DNA of 64,000 bases from Brucella anthropi_A (lineage in GTDB: Bacteria > Pseudomonadota > Alphaproteobacteria > Rhizobiales > Rhizobiaceae): assembly GCF_046630315.1 (NCBI RefSeq), contig NZ_LQBD01000033.1, positions 62,001 through 126,000 of the forward strand, read 5' to 3'. The first letter of the stretch is position 1. Each line of letters starts with the position of its first letter. Made by a program: the position numbers and the translations under genes. A model generated the notes under the pieces. The model saw only the letters and a list, made by a program, of their open reading frames with translations, had not been told where the DNA came from and searched no databases. Below are positions 45,820 to 53,837 of the stretch, piece after piece.

Positions 45820-46368
45820 ATGCGTAACTATCTTCGGAAATTTCTGAGTGACCGGCGCGGCTTGGGAGCGGTTGAGTTCGCGCTCATCGCGCCGCTCCTG
45901 CTTCTGATCTATCTGGGCTCCGTCGATCTTGCCGATGGAATGGACACGAACAAGAAAGTGTCGCGCTCGGCGAGCGCCCTTGCCGATCTGGTTGCGCGCC
46001 AATTGTCGGTCACGAAGAATGACCTCGACGACATGTTCAATATCGGCCGCGCTTCGCTCCTGCCTTATGGCCGCACCAGCCCGAAGATAAGCATCACCGC
46101 AATCAGGGTCGACGGAACCGCGAGTGCCAGAAACCTGACGCCGAAGGTGGACTGGTCCTATGCCAATATCGCGAATTTTGCGGCGGCGAAGGATACCGTC
46201 GGCGATTTTCCGACCAACCTCCTGGTTGAGGGATCGTACTTCATCAGGGTCGATGTCGAACTCGACTACAAGCCGATCAATGCCTGGATTTCCAAGAGCA
46301 TTCCGATGCGCGAAACCTATTATCTGGCGCCGCGCTATACCAATACGATTCCCTGCACCAATTGCTGA
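45820..46368 (+). CDS. Second TadE/TadG-type pseudopilin
   Basis: 182 residues. Pseudopilin site RRG/LGAVEFALIAPLLLLIYLG (Glu +5, Phe +6). Periplasmic domain of about 150 residues, ending in TIPCTNC. It occupies the place of tadF/tadG but is far shorter than TadG and has no von Willebrand domain. A short spacer with three copies of GCGATC-like sequence (45786-45812) separates it from tadE. Confidence 0.82.
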   Translation: MRNYLRKFLSDRRGLGAVEFALIAPLLLLIYLGSVDLADGMDTNKKVSRSASALADLVARQLSVTKNDLDDMFNIGRASLLPYGRTSPKISITAIRVDGTASARNLTPKVDWSYANIANFAAAKDTVGDFPTNLLVEGSYFIRVDVELDYKPINAWISKSIPMRETYYLAPRYTNTIPCTNC

Positions 46369-46443
46369 GCTCTTGGCATTGCAGGCAAAACTGAACATAT
46401 AAGGGCAAAGCCATCTGCGGCTCTTGTTCAGGATCAGTTTTCA

Positions 46444-47325
46444 ATGCCCGAATTGCCAGAGGTCGAAACGGTTCGCCGCGGTCTGCAGCCCGTCATGGAG
46501 GGCGCGACCGTCGCCCAGGTCGAACAGCGCCGCCCGGACCTGCGCTTTCCCTTTCCCGACCGTTTTGTGGAACGCCTCTCCGGTCGACGGATTGCAGCGC
46601 TCGGGCGCCGTGCGAAATATCTGACCATCCATCTCGATGACGGGCTTTCCATCATCAGCCATCTTGGCATGTCGGGTTCGTTTCGCATCGAGACCGAAGA
46701 TGGCGGCAGCATGCCCGGCATCTTTCAACACGAGCGCTCCAAGCTGAGCGCGCATGACCATGTCGTGTTTCATCTCCAGCGCGCCGATGGCGCTTGCGCC
46801 CGCATCGTCTACAATGATCCGCGCCGCTTCGGCTTCATGCTCTTTGCCGAGGAAGGCATGCTCGACAGTCATCCGCTGCTTGCAAGTCTCGGCGTCGAGC
46901 CGACGGGTAATCTGCTTTCGGGCACGGTCCTGGCGGAACTCTTCAAGGGACGCCGGACACCGCTGAAGGCGGCCCTGCTCGATCAGCGGCTGATCGCCGG
47001 TCTCGGCAATATCTATGTCTGCGAGGCGCTCTGGCGCAGCCACTTGTCGCCGATGCGTGCTGCCGGCTCCATCGCGCAGGATGCGGCGACCATGGAGCGG
47101 CTTGCTTGCGATATCCGCTCCGTGATCGCCGACGCCATTGCCGCAGGCGGATCGTCGCTCAGGGACTATATCCAGGCGGATGGCGCGCTCGGCTATTTCC
47201 AGCATTCATTCTCTGTCTACGGGCGCGAGGGGGAAGCCTGCCGAAATCCCGCTTGCAACGGCATTGTGGAGCGGGCGGTCCAGTCGGGACGTTCGACTTT
47301 TTTCTGTGCTTCCTGCCAGCAATGA
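46444..47325 (+). CDS. mutM: Formamidopyrimidine-DNA glycosylase MutM/Fpg
   Basis: 293 residues. Fpg removes 8-oxoguanine and formamidopyrimidines and nicks the strand. MPELPEVETVRRGLQP gives the catalytic N-terminal Pro2 and Glu3; GRRAKYL holds the catalytic Lys; LLDQRLIAGLGNIYVCEAL is the helix-two-turn-helix; the C-terminal zinc finger is Cys-x4-Cys-x16-Cys-x2-Cys (CRNPAC to CASC). A GTTC-N7-GTTT near-match to the alphaproteobacterial LexA box lies at 46426-46440, just before the start. First gene of the conserved mutM-echA-rpsT-dnaA group. Confidence 0.97.
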   Translation: MPELPEVETVRRGLQPVMEGATVAQVEQRRPDLRFPFPDRFVERLSGRRIAALGRRAKYLTIHLDDGLSIISHLGMSGSFRIETEDGGSMPGIFQHERSKLSAHDHVVFHLQRADGACARIVYNDPRRFGFMLFAEEGMLDSHPLLASLGVEPTGNLLSGTVLAELFKGRRTPLKAALLDQRLIAGLGNIYVCEALWRSHLSPMRAAGSIAQDAATMERLACDIRSVIADAIAAGGSSLRDYIQADGALGYFQHSFSVYGREGEACRNPACNGIVERAVQSGRSTFFCASCQQ

Positions 47326-47376
47326 GGCCTTGAAAAAGAAGCTCCGCCGGTCCACCTTGCCCGCCAGCCAGCGCAA

Positions 47377-47475
47377 GCGCATCCCGAAAAGCGTGAAACG
47401 GCTTTCGGACAGGATGCGCGGTTCAAACCAAAGAAATAGAGCATTTCCCGTGCTTCAGGAAAAACAGGAAATGCT
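47377..47475. repeat. RIME-like repeat (copy 4), two palindromes
   Basis: GCGCATCCCGAAAAGCGTG to CTTTCGGACAGGATGCGCG (47377-47420), then AGCATTTCC 47440-47448 paired perfectly with GGAAATGCT 47467-47475. It fills most of the mutM-echA gap; the second arm reaches close to the echA ribosome site. Confidence 0.75.
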
Positions 47476-47504
47476 TGATCTGCCCGAAGGAGGAGTTCAA
47501 ATCC

Positions 47505-48278
47505 ATGGCCTATGAAACGATCATCGTTGAGACACGCGGCGGCGTCGGCCTCATCCGCCTCAACCGTCCGCAGGCGCTCAATGCGCTGAACCGCAAGGTG
47601 CTCGACGAACTGACGGAGGCTCTCGGCGCTTTCGACGCGGACGGCAAGATCGGGGCAATCGTCCTGACCGGCTCCGAAAAGGCCTTTGCCGCCGGGGCCG
47701 ACATCAAGGAAATGCAGCCGATCGATTTCGTGGATGCCTATCTTCAGGACATGTTCGCCGACTGGCAGAAGGTGGACCGTGTCCGCAAGCCGATCATCGC
47801 GGCGGTTTCCGGCTATGCGCTGGGCGGCGGCTGTGAATTGGCCATGATGTGCGATTTCATCATCGCTGGCAGCAATGCAAAATTCGGCCAGCCGGAAATC
47901 ACGCTCGGCGTCATGCCCGGTATGGGCGGTTCGCAGCGCCTCACGCGCTATGTCGGCAAGTCCAAGGCAATGGATATGTGCCTGACCGGGCGCATGATGG
48001 ATGCGGCGGAAGCAGAACGCAGCGGCCTGGTCTCGCGGGTCGTCGCGCCGGAAGAACTTCTGGACGAAGCGCTGAAGGCCGCCGAACGCATTGCATCCTT
48101 CTCGCGCCCGTCGGTACTGATGGTCAAGGAAGCGGTCAACCGCACCTATGAAATGACACTGAGCGAGGGGCTTCGCTTCGAGCGGCGCCAGTTCCATTCG
48201 CTGTTTGCGACGCAGGACCAGAAGGAAGGCATGGCGGCCTTCATCGACAAGCGCACGCCATCGTTCAAGAATCGCTGA
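47505..48278 (+). CDS. Enoyl-CoA hydratase/isomerase family protein
   Basis: 257 residues. Crotonase fold with the CoA oxyanion site AAGADIKEM and GYALGGGCELAMMCDF, and the two catalytic glutamates in GGCELAM and GQPEITLGVMPGMGG, as in active 2-enoyl-CoA hydratases. Likely short-chain fatty-acid beta-oxidation; the exact chain length is unknown. GAAGGAGGAG lies upstream of ATG 47505. Conserved neighbour of mutM and rpsT in alphaproteobacteria. Its 3' gap to rpsT has three small hairpins (48289-48306, 48311-48324, about 48336-48349), none followed by a strong T-run. Confidence 0.92.
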   Translation: MAYETIIVETRGGVGLIRLNRPQALNALNRKVLDELTEALGAFDADGKIGAIVLTGSEKAFAAGADIKEMQPIDFVDAYLQDMFADWQKVDRVRKPIIAAVSGYALGGGCELAMMCDFIIAGSNAKFGQPEITLGVMPGMGGSQRLTRYVGKSKAMDMCLTGRMMDAAEAERSGLVSRVVAPEELLDEALKAAERIASFSRPSVLMVKEAVNRTYEMTLSEGLRFERRQFHSLFATQDQKEGMAAFIDKRTPSFKNR

Positions 48279-48400
48279 CGGCCCGGCTGGCGGTCGAATG
48301 ACCGCCCCAACCGGCGCTTGCCGGAGGCCTTCCGGTCCTGTTTGACAGGCCTGCGGGCCGGGTTTGCGGCTTTTTGATCGGTCTTTGGGGCAGAATCCAC

Positions 48401-48430
48401 GTTGACGCCGCGCCAAAGCTGATCTATAAG
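48401..48430 (+). promoter_or_regulatory. Promoter of rpsT
   Basis: TTGACG 48402-48407, a 17-base spacer, TATAAG 48425-48430; strongly matches CTTGAC-N17-CTATAT. Confidence 0.7.
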
Positions 48431-48546
48431 CCCGCCCACGGATCGGTGGCCCCAGGGATCTTCAAGGGATTTTCTCGGCTGCCCTAGAGGTTTTGTGCCC
48501 GGCGGTTTTATCCCCCTGGCTAGCTGACAGAAAAAGAGAGGCATTT

Positions 48547-48813
48547 ATGGCCAATACTCCTTCGGCCAAGAAGGCGGTGCGCAAGATCGCTGCCCGCACC
48601 GAGATCAACAAGTCCCGCCGTTCGCGCGTTCGCACCTTCGTGCGCAAGCTGGAAGACGCTCTCATGAGCGGCGACAAGCAGGCTGCGGAAATCGCGTTCA
48701 AGGCGGCTGAGCCTGAGCTGATGCGTGCTGCTTCCAAGGGCGTGATGCACAAGAACACCGCTTCGCGCAAGGTTTCCCGCCTTGCCCAGCGCGTCAAGGC
48801 ACTCAACGCCTGA
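48547..48813 (+). CDS. rpsT: 30S ribosomal protein S20
   Basis: 88 residues. MANTPSAKKAVRKIAARTEINKSRRS is the classic S20 N-terminus, and GVMHKNTASRKVSRLAQRV the conserved C-terminus. S20 binds 16S rRNA helices 9 and 44. AGAGAGG precedes ATG 48547. Its own promoter and terminator flank it. Confidence 0.98.
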   Translation: MANTPSAKKAVRKIAARTEINKSRRSRVRTFVRKLEDALMSGDKQAAEIAFKAAEPELMRAASKGVMHKNTASRKVSRLAQRVKALNA

Positions 48814-48843
48814 CCATTCATCCATTCCGATGGATCAGTTTCG

Positions 48844-48879
48844 AAACCCGGCTCATTGTTAGCCGGGTTTTCTTTTTTT
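48844..48879 (+). terminator. Terminator of rpsT
   Basis: AAACCCGGCT 48844-48853 pairs with AGCCGGGTTT 48861-48870, loop CATTGTT, then TCTTTTTTT. Confidence 0.92.
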
Positions 48880-49017
48880 AAGCGATTTTTCAGAAAACGG
48901 CGCCCCTCGCACCACCTTGAATTGTAGGGATTTTTCAATGTTCAGGCGGGGTCTTTCATAAGGGTCTAATCTATGCATCCGGTAATTTAATTAGCATTTT
49001 CAATTGGTTGTATGGCT

Positions 49018-49036
49018 TTATCCACTGTTATCCACA
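49018..49036 (+). promoter_or_regulatory. Two tandem DnaA boxes
   Basis: TTATCCACT 49018-49026 and TTATCCACA 49028-49036, starts ten bases apart and so on the same helix face. The second is a perfect consensus box. An AT-rich run with AATATTTTTAAAATTATTTT follows at 49075-49094. This suits dnaA autoregulation or origin unwinding. Confidence 0.8.
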
Positions 49037-49533
49037 GGCTGGTTTAGGGACTCGGAAGGGTGTTTGAGTCAAGAAATATTTTTAAAATTATTTTCGGGCA
49101 GAACATATCAGGACCACCTAAAAATTGCTCTGCGAAAACGCATTGAATCCAAAGGTGTTATTTCGCTGGCGTCTGATTCCCTTCATTTATGAAGGCCCCT
49201 TGCAAGAGGTTTTGCCAAAAAAATGTGGCATTCCAAGGCTTGCCCTTTGCCGCGAGCCTTCGCTAAAGTCAGGGCATAAGAGGGGTGGGCCACCGGCCCG
49301 GAGTTAGCATCAAAGAGAGCATTTGTCGGCGTGGGCATTACAACCCGCGGGTGTTATATTCTGGTCATAAGGTCATGATCTTTATGGTTGATTGCTTACC
49401 ATTCATTAACCGGAATGCCGTTTTAGGCATGGCCCCGACAATTGAATGGTTGTGGCGGATTTCGATCCGGGCAATCAGCCTTCGGTAAAAGTGTTGCGAG
49501 TCGTAAAGAAGGTCGCCGGGAAGGAGTATCCGG

Positions 49534-49659
49534 GTGTGGGTCCTGAAGGGACCGTTTGAGTTTGTGTTTGGCCCAGAGCTTGTGAAGCCGGGTCTTGTGA
49601 GTGAGTACCTGCCGCGCCGGACGGACGATAAATCCGCGGTCGGGGCAGGAAAAAAATGA
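49534..49659 (+). CDS. Possible dnaA upstream open reading frame (41 codons)
   Basis: GTG at 49534, seven bases after AAGGAG (49521-49526), reads 41 codons to TGA at 49657-49659, 46 bases before the dnaA start and in another frame. The product begins VWVLKGPFEFVFGPELV and ends GAGKK; it resembles nothing that I recognise. Its ribosome site is better than that of dnaA itself. It may be a leader peptide or chance. Confidence 0.3.
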   Translation: MWVLKGPFEFVFGPELVKPGLVSEYLPRRTDDKSAVGAGKK

Positions 49660-49705
49660 CAAGCGCCAGAAAACGGCGCGTACGAATGTGAAGGCAGGCG
49701 AGACG

Positions 49706-51310
49706 ATGGCAATGATGACCGGCAAATCGACGGCAACGATGGGTGATGATGCGCATGCGAACCGTATCCACGGATCTTCTGCTACCGGAAATGACAAGAG
49801 CCTGGTCGAGTTGAGCGGCACTGCGGGGGATGAGGTTTTCGAGCGCCTGACGGCAAAGCTGAAAGCCCGTGTCGGAACCGAGATCTATTCAAGCTGGTTC
49901 GGTCGTCTGAAGCTCGACGACATTTCCAAGAGCATTGTCCGCCTGTCGGTTCCGACGGCATTTCTGCGCTCCTGGATCAACAATCATTATTCCGAGCTCC
50001 TGACCGAACTGTGGCAGGAAGAAAACCCGCAAATCCTGAAAGTGGAAGTGGTTGTGCGCGGTGTGAGCCGCGTGGTGCGCAGTGCTGCGCCGGTGGAAGC
50101 TGGCGAAGCGGCAGACACCAAGCCTGCCGCCGCGCCGCGCGAAAAGATGGTGTTCCCGCTTGGTCAATCCTTCGGGGGCCAATCCTTTGGCGGCCAGTCG
50201 CTCGGTGAAAAGCGCGGCTCTGCCGTGGTCGCGGAATCGGCGGCGGCTTCCGGCGCCGTTCTGGGTTCGCCGCTCGACCCGCGCTATACGTTCGACAGCT
50301 TTGTCGACGGCGCATCGAACCGCGTGGCGCTTGCCGCCGCCCGCACCATCGCCGAAGCCGGCTCCAGCGCCGTGCGCTTCAACCCGCTGTTCATCCATGC
50401 GTCCGTCGGCCTCGGCAAGACGCATCTTCTGCAGGCCATCGCCGCCGCCGCACTCCAGCGTCAGGAAAAGGCCCGTGTCGTCTATCTGACGGCTGAATAT
50501 TTCATGTGGCGCTTCGCCACCGCGATCCGCGACAACAATGCGCTCTCCTTCAAGGAACAATTGCGCGATATCGATCTTCTCGTGATCGATGACATGCAGT
50601 TCCTGCAGGGCAAGTCGATCCAGCACGAATTCTGCCATCTCCTGAACACGCTGCTCGATAGCGCCAAGCAGGTCGTGGTCGCCGCCGACCGCGCGCCGTC
50701 CGAACTGGAATCGCTCGATGTGCGTGTCCGCTCGCGCCTCCAGGGCGGGGTCGCGCTCGAAGTGGCCGCGCCTGATTACGACATGCGGGTCGAAATGCTG
50801 CGCCGTCGTCTGGCTGTTGCACAGGCGGAAGATCCGAGCCTGACCATTGGCGAAGAGATTCTTTCCCACGTCGCCCGCACCGTCACCGGATCGGGCCGCG
50901 AGCTGGAAGGCGCTTTCAACCAGCTTCTGTTCCGCCAGTCCTTCGAGCCGAATATTTCCATCGACCGCGTCGACGAACTGCTCGGTCATCTGACCCGCGT
51001 CGGCGAGCCGAAGCGTATCCGCATCGAGGAAATCCAGCGCATCGTGGCGCGTCATTATAATGTCTCGAAGCAGGATCTGCTCTCGAACCGCCGCACGCGC
51101 ACCATCGTGAAGCCGCGTCAGGTGGCGATGTATCTCGCCAAGATGATGACGCCGCGCTCCCTGCCGGAAATCGGTCGCCGCTTCGGCGGTCGCGATCACA
51201 CGACGGTTCTTCATGCCGTGCGCAAGATCGAGGATCTGGTCGGCGCCGACACCAAGCTGGCGCAGGAACTCGAACTTCTCAAGCGCCTGATCAACGATCA
51301 GGCTGCCTGA
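49706..51310 (+). CDS. dnaA: Chromosomal replication initiator protein DnaA
   Basis: 534 residues. DnaA is the AAA+ ATPase that opens the origin. Domain I (about 30-115: FERLTAKLKARVGTEIYSSWF), a flexible domain II with three QSFGG-like repeats (about 152-168), domain III with Walker A SVGLGKTHL (near residue 233), Walker B LLVIDDMQFLQG and sensor/arginine-finger segments, and domain IV with the DnaA-box-binding signature GGRDHTTVLHA (near residue 497). ATG 49706 follows AGGCGAG; GTG 49688 and later Met codons are alternatives. Terminator at 51351. Confidence 0.97.
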   Translation: MAMMTGKSTATMGDDAHANRIHGSSATGNDKSLVELSGTAGDEVFERLTAKLKARVGTEIYSSWFGRLKLDDISKSIVRLSVPTAFLRSWINNHYSELLTELWQEENPQILKVEVVVRGVSRVVRSAAPVEAGEAADTKPAAAPREKMVFPLGQSFGGQSFGGQSLGEKRGSAVVAESAAASGAVLGSPLDPRYTFDSFVDGASNRVALAAARTIAEAGSSAVRFNPLFIHASVGLGKTHLLQAIAAAALQRQEKARVVYLTAEYFMWRFATAIRDNNALSFKEQLRDIDLLVIDDMQFLQGKSIQHEFCHLLNTLLDSAKQVVVAADRAPSELESLDVRVRSRLQGGVALEVAAPDYDMRVEMLRRRLAVAQAEDPSLTIGEEILSHVARTVTGSGRELEGAFNQLLFRQSFEPNISIDRVDELLGHLTRVGEPKRIRIEEIQRIVARHYNVSKQDLLSNRRTRTIVKPRQVAMYLAKMMTPRSLPEIGRRFGGRDHTTVLHAVRKIEDLVGADTKLAQELELLKRLINDQAA

Positions 51311-51350
51311 TCGGTAAGCTTTCCCGCGATCTACGGCGGTTATCAACAAA

Positions 51351-51395
51351 AAGCCCGGGCCCTGTCGCTTTCCGACATGGCGCGGGCTTGCTTTT
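51351..51395 (+). terminator. Terminator after dnaA
   Basis: AAGCCCG 51351-51357 pairs with CGGGCTT 51383-51389; inner GCC/GGC and TGTCG/CGACA steps extend the stem around CTTTC. GCTTTTCT follows. dnaN is thus likely to have its own promoter too. Confidence 0.75.
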
Positions 51396-51515
51396 CTCCT
51401 TAAAAATCTGCCACTTTAACGGACCTTCTGGCGCCTCGGGCGCCTTATCGACAGGGGCCGCCTGCCTGCCCGTCAGATGCAGTTGCCCTGTCCCAGCGAG
51501 CGAGTGCGTTTGAAC

Positions 51516-52634
51516 ATGCGTGTTACCCTAGAGCGATCGAACCTTCTCAAATCTCTCAACCACGTCCACCGCGTCGTGGAGCGCCGCAACACGATACCGA
51601 TCCTGTCGAACGTGCTTTTGCAGGCCGAGGGCGCAAGCCTCGCACTGAAAGCCACCGACCTTGATCTTGAGGTCAACGAGGCAACCGCCGCGATGGTCGA
51701 GCAGGCTGGCGCCACGACGGTTCCCGCGCACCTTCTCTATGATATCGTCCGCAAGCTGCCGGACGGTGCCGAAGTCATGCTGTCCACCAACCCGGATGGC
51801 GGCTCCATGTCGGTCATTTCGGGCAAGTCGTCCTTCCGGCTGCAATGCCTGCCGCAGTCCGATTTTCCGGAACTGACGGCCGGTGCCTTCACCCATTCGT
51901 TCCGCATCGAGGCACAGGCGCTGAAGCGCCTGATCGACCGCACGCAATTTGCGATCTCGACGGAAGAAACCCGCTATTACCTCAACGGCATTTTCTTCCA
52001 TGCCATCGAAAGCGACGGCGCGCTGAAGCTGCGCGCGGTTGCAACCGACGGGCACCGTCTGGCGCGCGCCGAACTGGAAGCCCCGTCCGGCACGGAAGGC
52101 ATGCCGGGCATCATCATCCCGCGCAAGACGGTTGCCGAATTGCAGAAGCTGGTCGATGTGCCGGATGTGGTTGTGACGGTTGAGCTGTCGGACGCCAAGA
52201 TCCGCTTCACGGTCGGCTCGGTCGTGCTCACCTCGAAGCTGATCGACGGCACCTTCCCGGATTACCAGCGTGTGATTCCGTCCGGCAATGACAAGAAGCT
52301 CACCATCGGCCGGCAGGATTTTGCCGCCTCCGTCGACCGTGTCTCGACGATTTCCAGCGAGCGTGGCCGCGCGGTCAAGCTTTCGATTGCCGATGGCCAA
52401 TTGACGCTCACCGTCAACAATCCCGATTCCGGCAGCGCGACGGACGAATTGGCTGCCGACTACGATGGCGATCCGCTCGATATCGGCTTCAACTCGAAAT
52501 ATCTGCTCGATATCACCAGCCAGCTTTCGGGCTCGGATGCGGTCTTCATGCTGGCCGATGCCGGTTCGCCGACGCTGGTGCGCGACACCGGCGATGAAGA
52601 TGTGTTGTACGTCCTGATGCCTATGCGTGTTTAA
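51516..52634 (+). CDS. dnaN: DNA polymerase III sliding clamp (beta)
   Basis: 372 residues with three DNA-clamp domains. MRVTLERSNLLKSLNHVHRVVERRNTIPILSN is the normal N-terminus and DVLYVLMPMRV the typical C-terminus (PMR close to the end). ATG 51516 is preferred to the upstream frame start at 51477. The clamp tethers polymerase III and binds Hda, MutS and other partners. Eleven bases separate it from recF. Confidence 0.97.
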   Translation: MRVTLERSNLLKSLNHVHRVVERRNTIPILSNVLLQAEGASLALKATDLDLEVNEATAAMVEQAGATTVPAHLLYDIVRKLPDGAEVMLSTNPDGGSMSVISGKSSFRLQCLPQSDFPELTAGAFTHSFRIEAQALKRLIDRTQFAISTEETRYYLNGIFFHAIESDGALKLRAVATDGHRLARAELEAPSGTEGMPGIIIPRKTVAELQKLVDVPDVVVTVELSDAKIRFTVGSVVLTSKLIDGTFPDYQRVIPSGNDKKLTIGRQDFAASVDRVSTISSERGRAVKLSIADGQLTLTVNNPDSGSATDELAADYDGDPLDIGFNSKYLLDITSQLSGSDAVFMLADAGSPTLVRDTGDEDVLYVLMPMRV

Positions 52635-52645
52635 AGAACAGAAAA

Positions 52646-53800
52646 GTGAATACGCCTGAGCCTGATCAAAGCCGCCCGGATCGCGTTTCGATCCGGCGGC
52701 TCAAGCTTGCCGATTTCCGCAACTATGCAGAATTGTCGCTGCCTCTGGGGCCGGGCCATGTGGTGCTGACGGGCGAGAACGGCTCGGGCAAGACCAATCT
52801 CATCGAGGCGGTTTCCTTTCTGTCGCCGGGCCGGGGCCTGCGCCGCGCGGCCTATGACGATGTGGCGCGCACCAGTTCGCTCGATGGTTTTGCGATCCAC
52901 GCCGCGCTCGACTGCATGGTCTATGGCGAGGCGGAAATCGGGACCGGCACCGCGGGCGGCGGCGAGGGCGGGCGCAAGGTGCGCATCAACGGTATTGCGG
53001 CCTCCGGCGACGACATGCTCGATTATGCGCGCATTCTCTGGGTGGTGCCGTCCATGGACGGGCTTTTCACCGGCGGCGCTTCTGACCGCAGGCGTTTTCT
53101 CGACCGCATGGTGCTGGCCATCGATACGGCTCATGGCAAGCGCGTGCTTGATTATGAAAAGGCGATGCGCAGCCGCAACCGGCTGCTGAATGACGGCAAT
53201 AATGACGACCAATGGCTGGGTGCGATTGAAAGCCAGATGGCGGAACTGGGTACGGCTATCGCCGCCGCCCGCGCCGAAGCCATGCGCCTGATCGCGGCGA
53301 TGATCGAACGGCTGCCCGCCGAAGGACCATTTCCAAAGGCCGACTGTTTTCTGGAAGGCGCGCTGGAGCAGAGAATCAATGTCGAGGCGGCGCTCGATCT
53401 TGAAGAGGATTTCCGCCGCACCCTGCGCGATGGCCGCGCGCGCGACCGGGCGGCAGGGCGCACGCTCGATGGTCCGCACCGCACCGACCTGATCGTCCAG
53501 CACAGGCCGAAATCCATGCCGGCCGCGCTCTGCTCGACCGGCGAGCAGAAGGCGCTTTTGATTGGTCTGGTTCTCGCCCATGCCCGGCTGACGGCGGAAC
53601 TTTCCGGCATGGCGCCGATCCTCCTGCTCGATGAAATCGCCGCGCATCTCGATACGGGTCGCCGTGCCGCGCTCTTCGGCATTCTGGACGAGCTTGGCGG
53701 ACAGGCTTTCATGACCGGCACCGATCGCACTCTTTTTGATGCGCTTGAAGGCGATGCGCAGTTTTTCAACGTCGCCGCCGGTCAACTGACACGGATATGA
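52646..53800 (+). CDS. recF: DNA replication and repair protein RecF
   Basis: 384 residues. RecF is an SMC-like ATPase acting with RecO and RecR to load RecA at gaps. RRLKLADFRNYAELSLPL, Walker A GENGSGKTNLIEAVSFLSPG, signature LCSTGEQKALLIGLVLAHA, Walker B ILLLDEIAAHLD. GTG 52646 is used; its ribosome site is weak (GAACAGAAAA), consistent with coupling to dnaN. Confidence 0.95.
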   Translation: MNTPEPDQSRPDRVSIRRLKLADFRNYAELSLPLGPGHVVLTGENGSGKTNLIEAVSFLSPGRGLRRAAYDDVARTSSLDGFAIHAALDCMVYGEAEIGTGTAGGGEGGRKVRINGIAASGDDMLDYARILWVVPSMDGLFTGGASDRRRFLDRMVLAIDTAHGKRVLDYEKAMRSRNRLLNDGNNDDQWLGAIESQMAELGTAIAAARAEAMRLIAAMIERLPAEGPFPKADCFLEGALEQRINVEAALDLEEDFRRTLRDGRARDRAAGRTLDGPHRTDLIVQHRPKSMPAALCSTGEQKALLIGLVLAHARLTAELSGMAPILLLDEIAAHLDTGRRAALFGILDELGGQAFMTGTDRTLFDALEGDAQFFNVAAGQLTRI

Positions 53801-53837
53801 GGCAAAATAGTCGCTGACAGCGCCGTTCGGGCGGCAT

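Larger units (their letters stand above)
48880..49705. other. Long regulatory region upstream of dnaA
   Basis: About 826 bases without a long gene. Contents: AT-rich 48950-49110; two DnaA boxes at 49018-49036; GANTC sites at 49049, 49066, 49145, 49175 and 49498; a 10-base palindrome ACCCGCGGGT at 49343-49352; and a 41-codon frame at 49534-49659 with a good ribosome site. It is the dnaA promoter/leader region and could also be an origin-like element. Confidence 0.75.

Noticed and set aside
48289..48349. Series of three small hairpins between echA and rpsT as a riboswitch
   Set aside because: Short, simple stems of 5-7 bp with no shared pairing or conserved core visible; probably termination or spacer structure.
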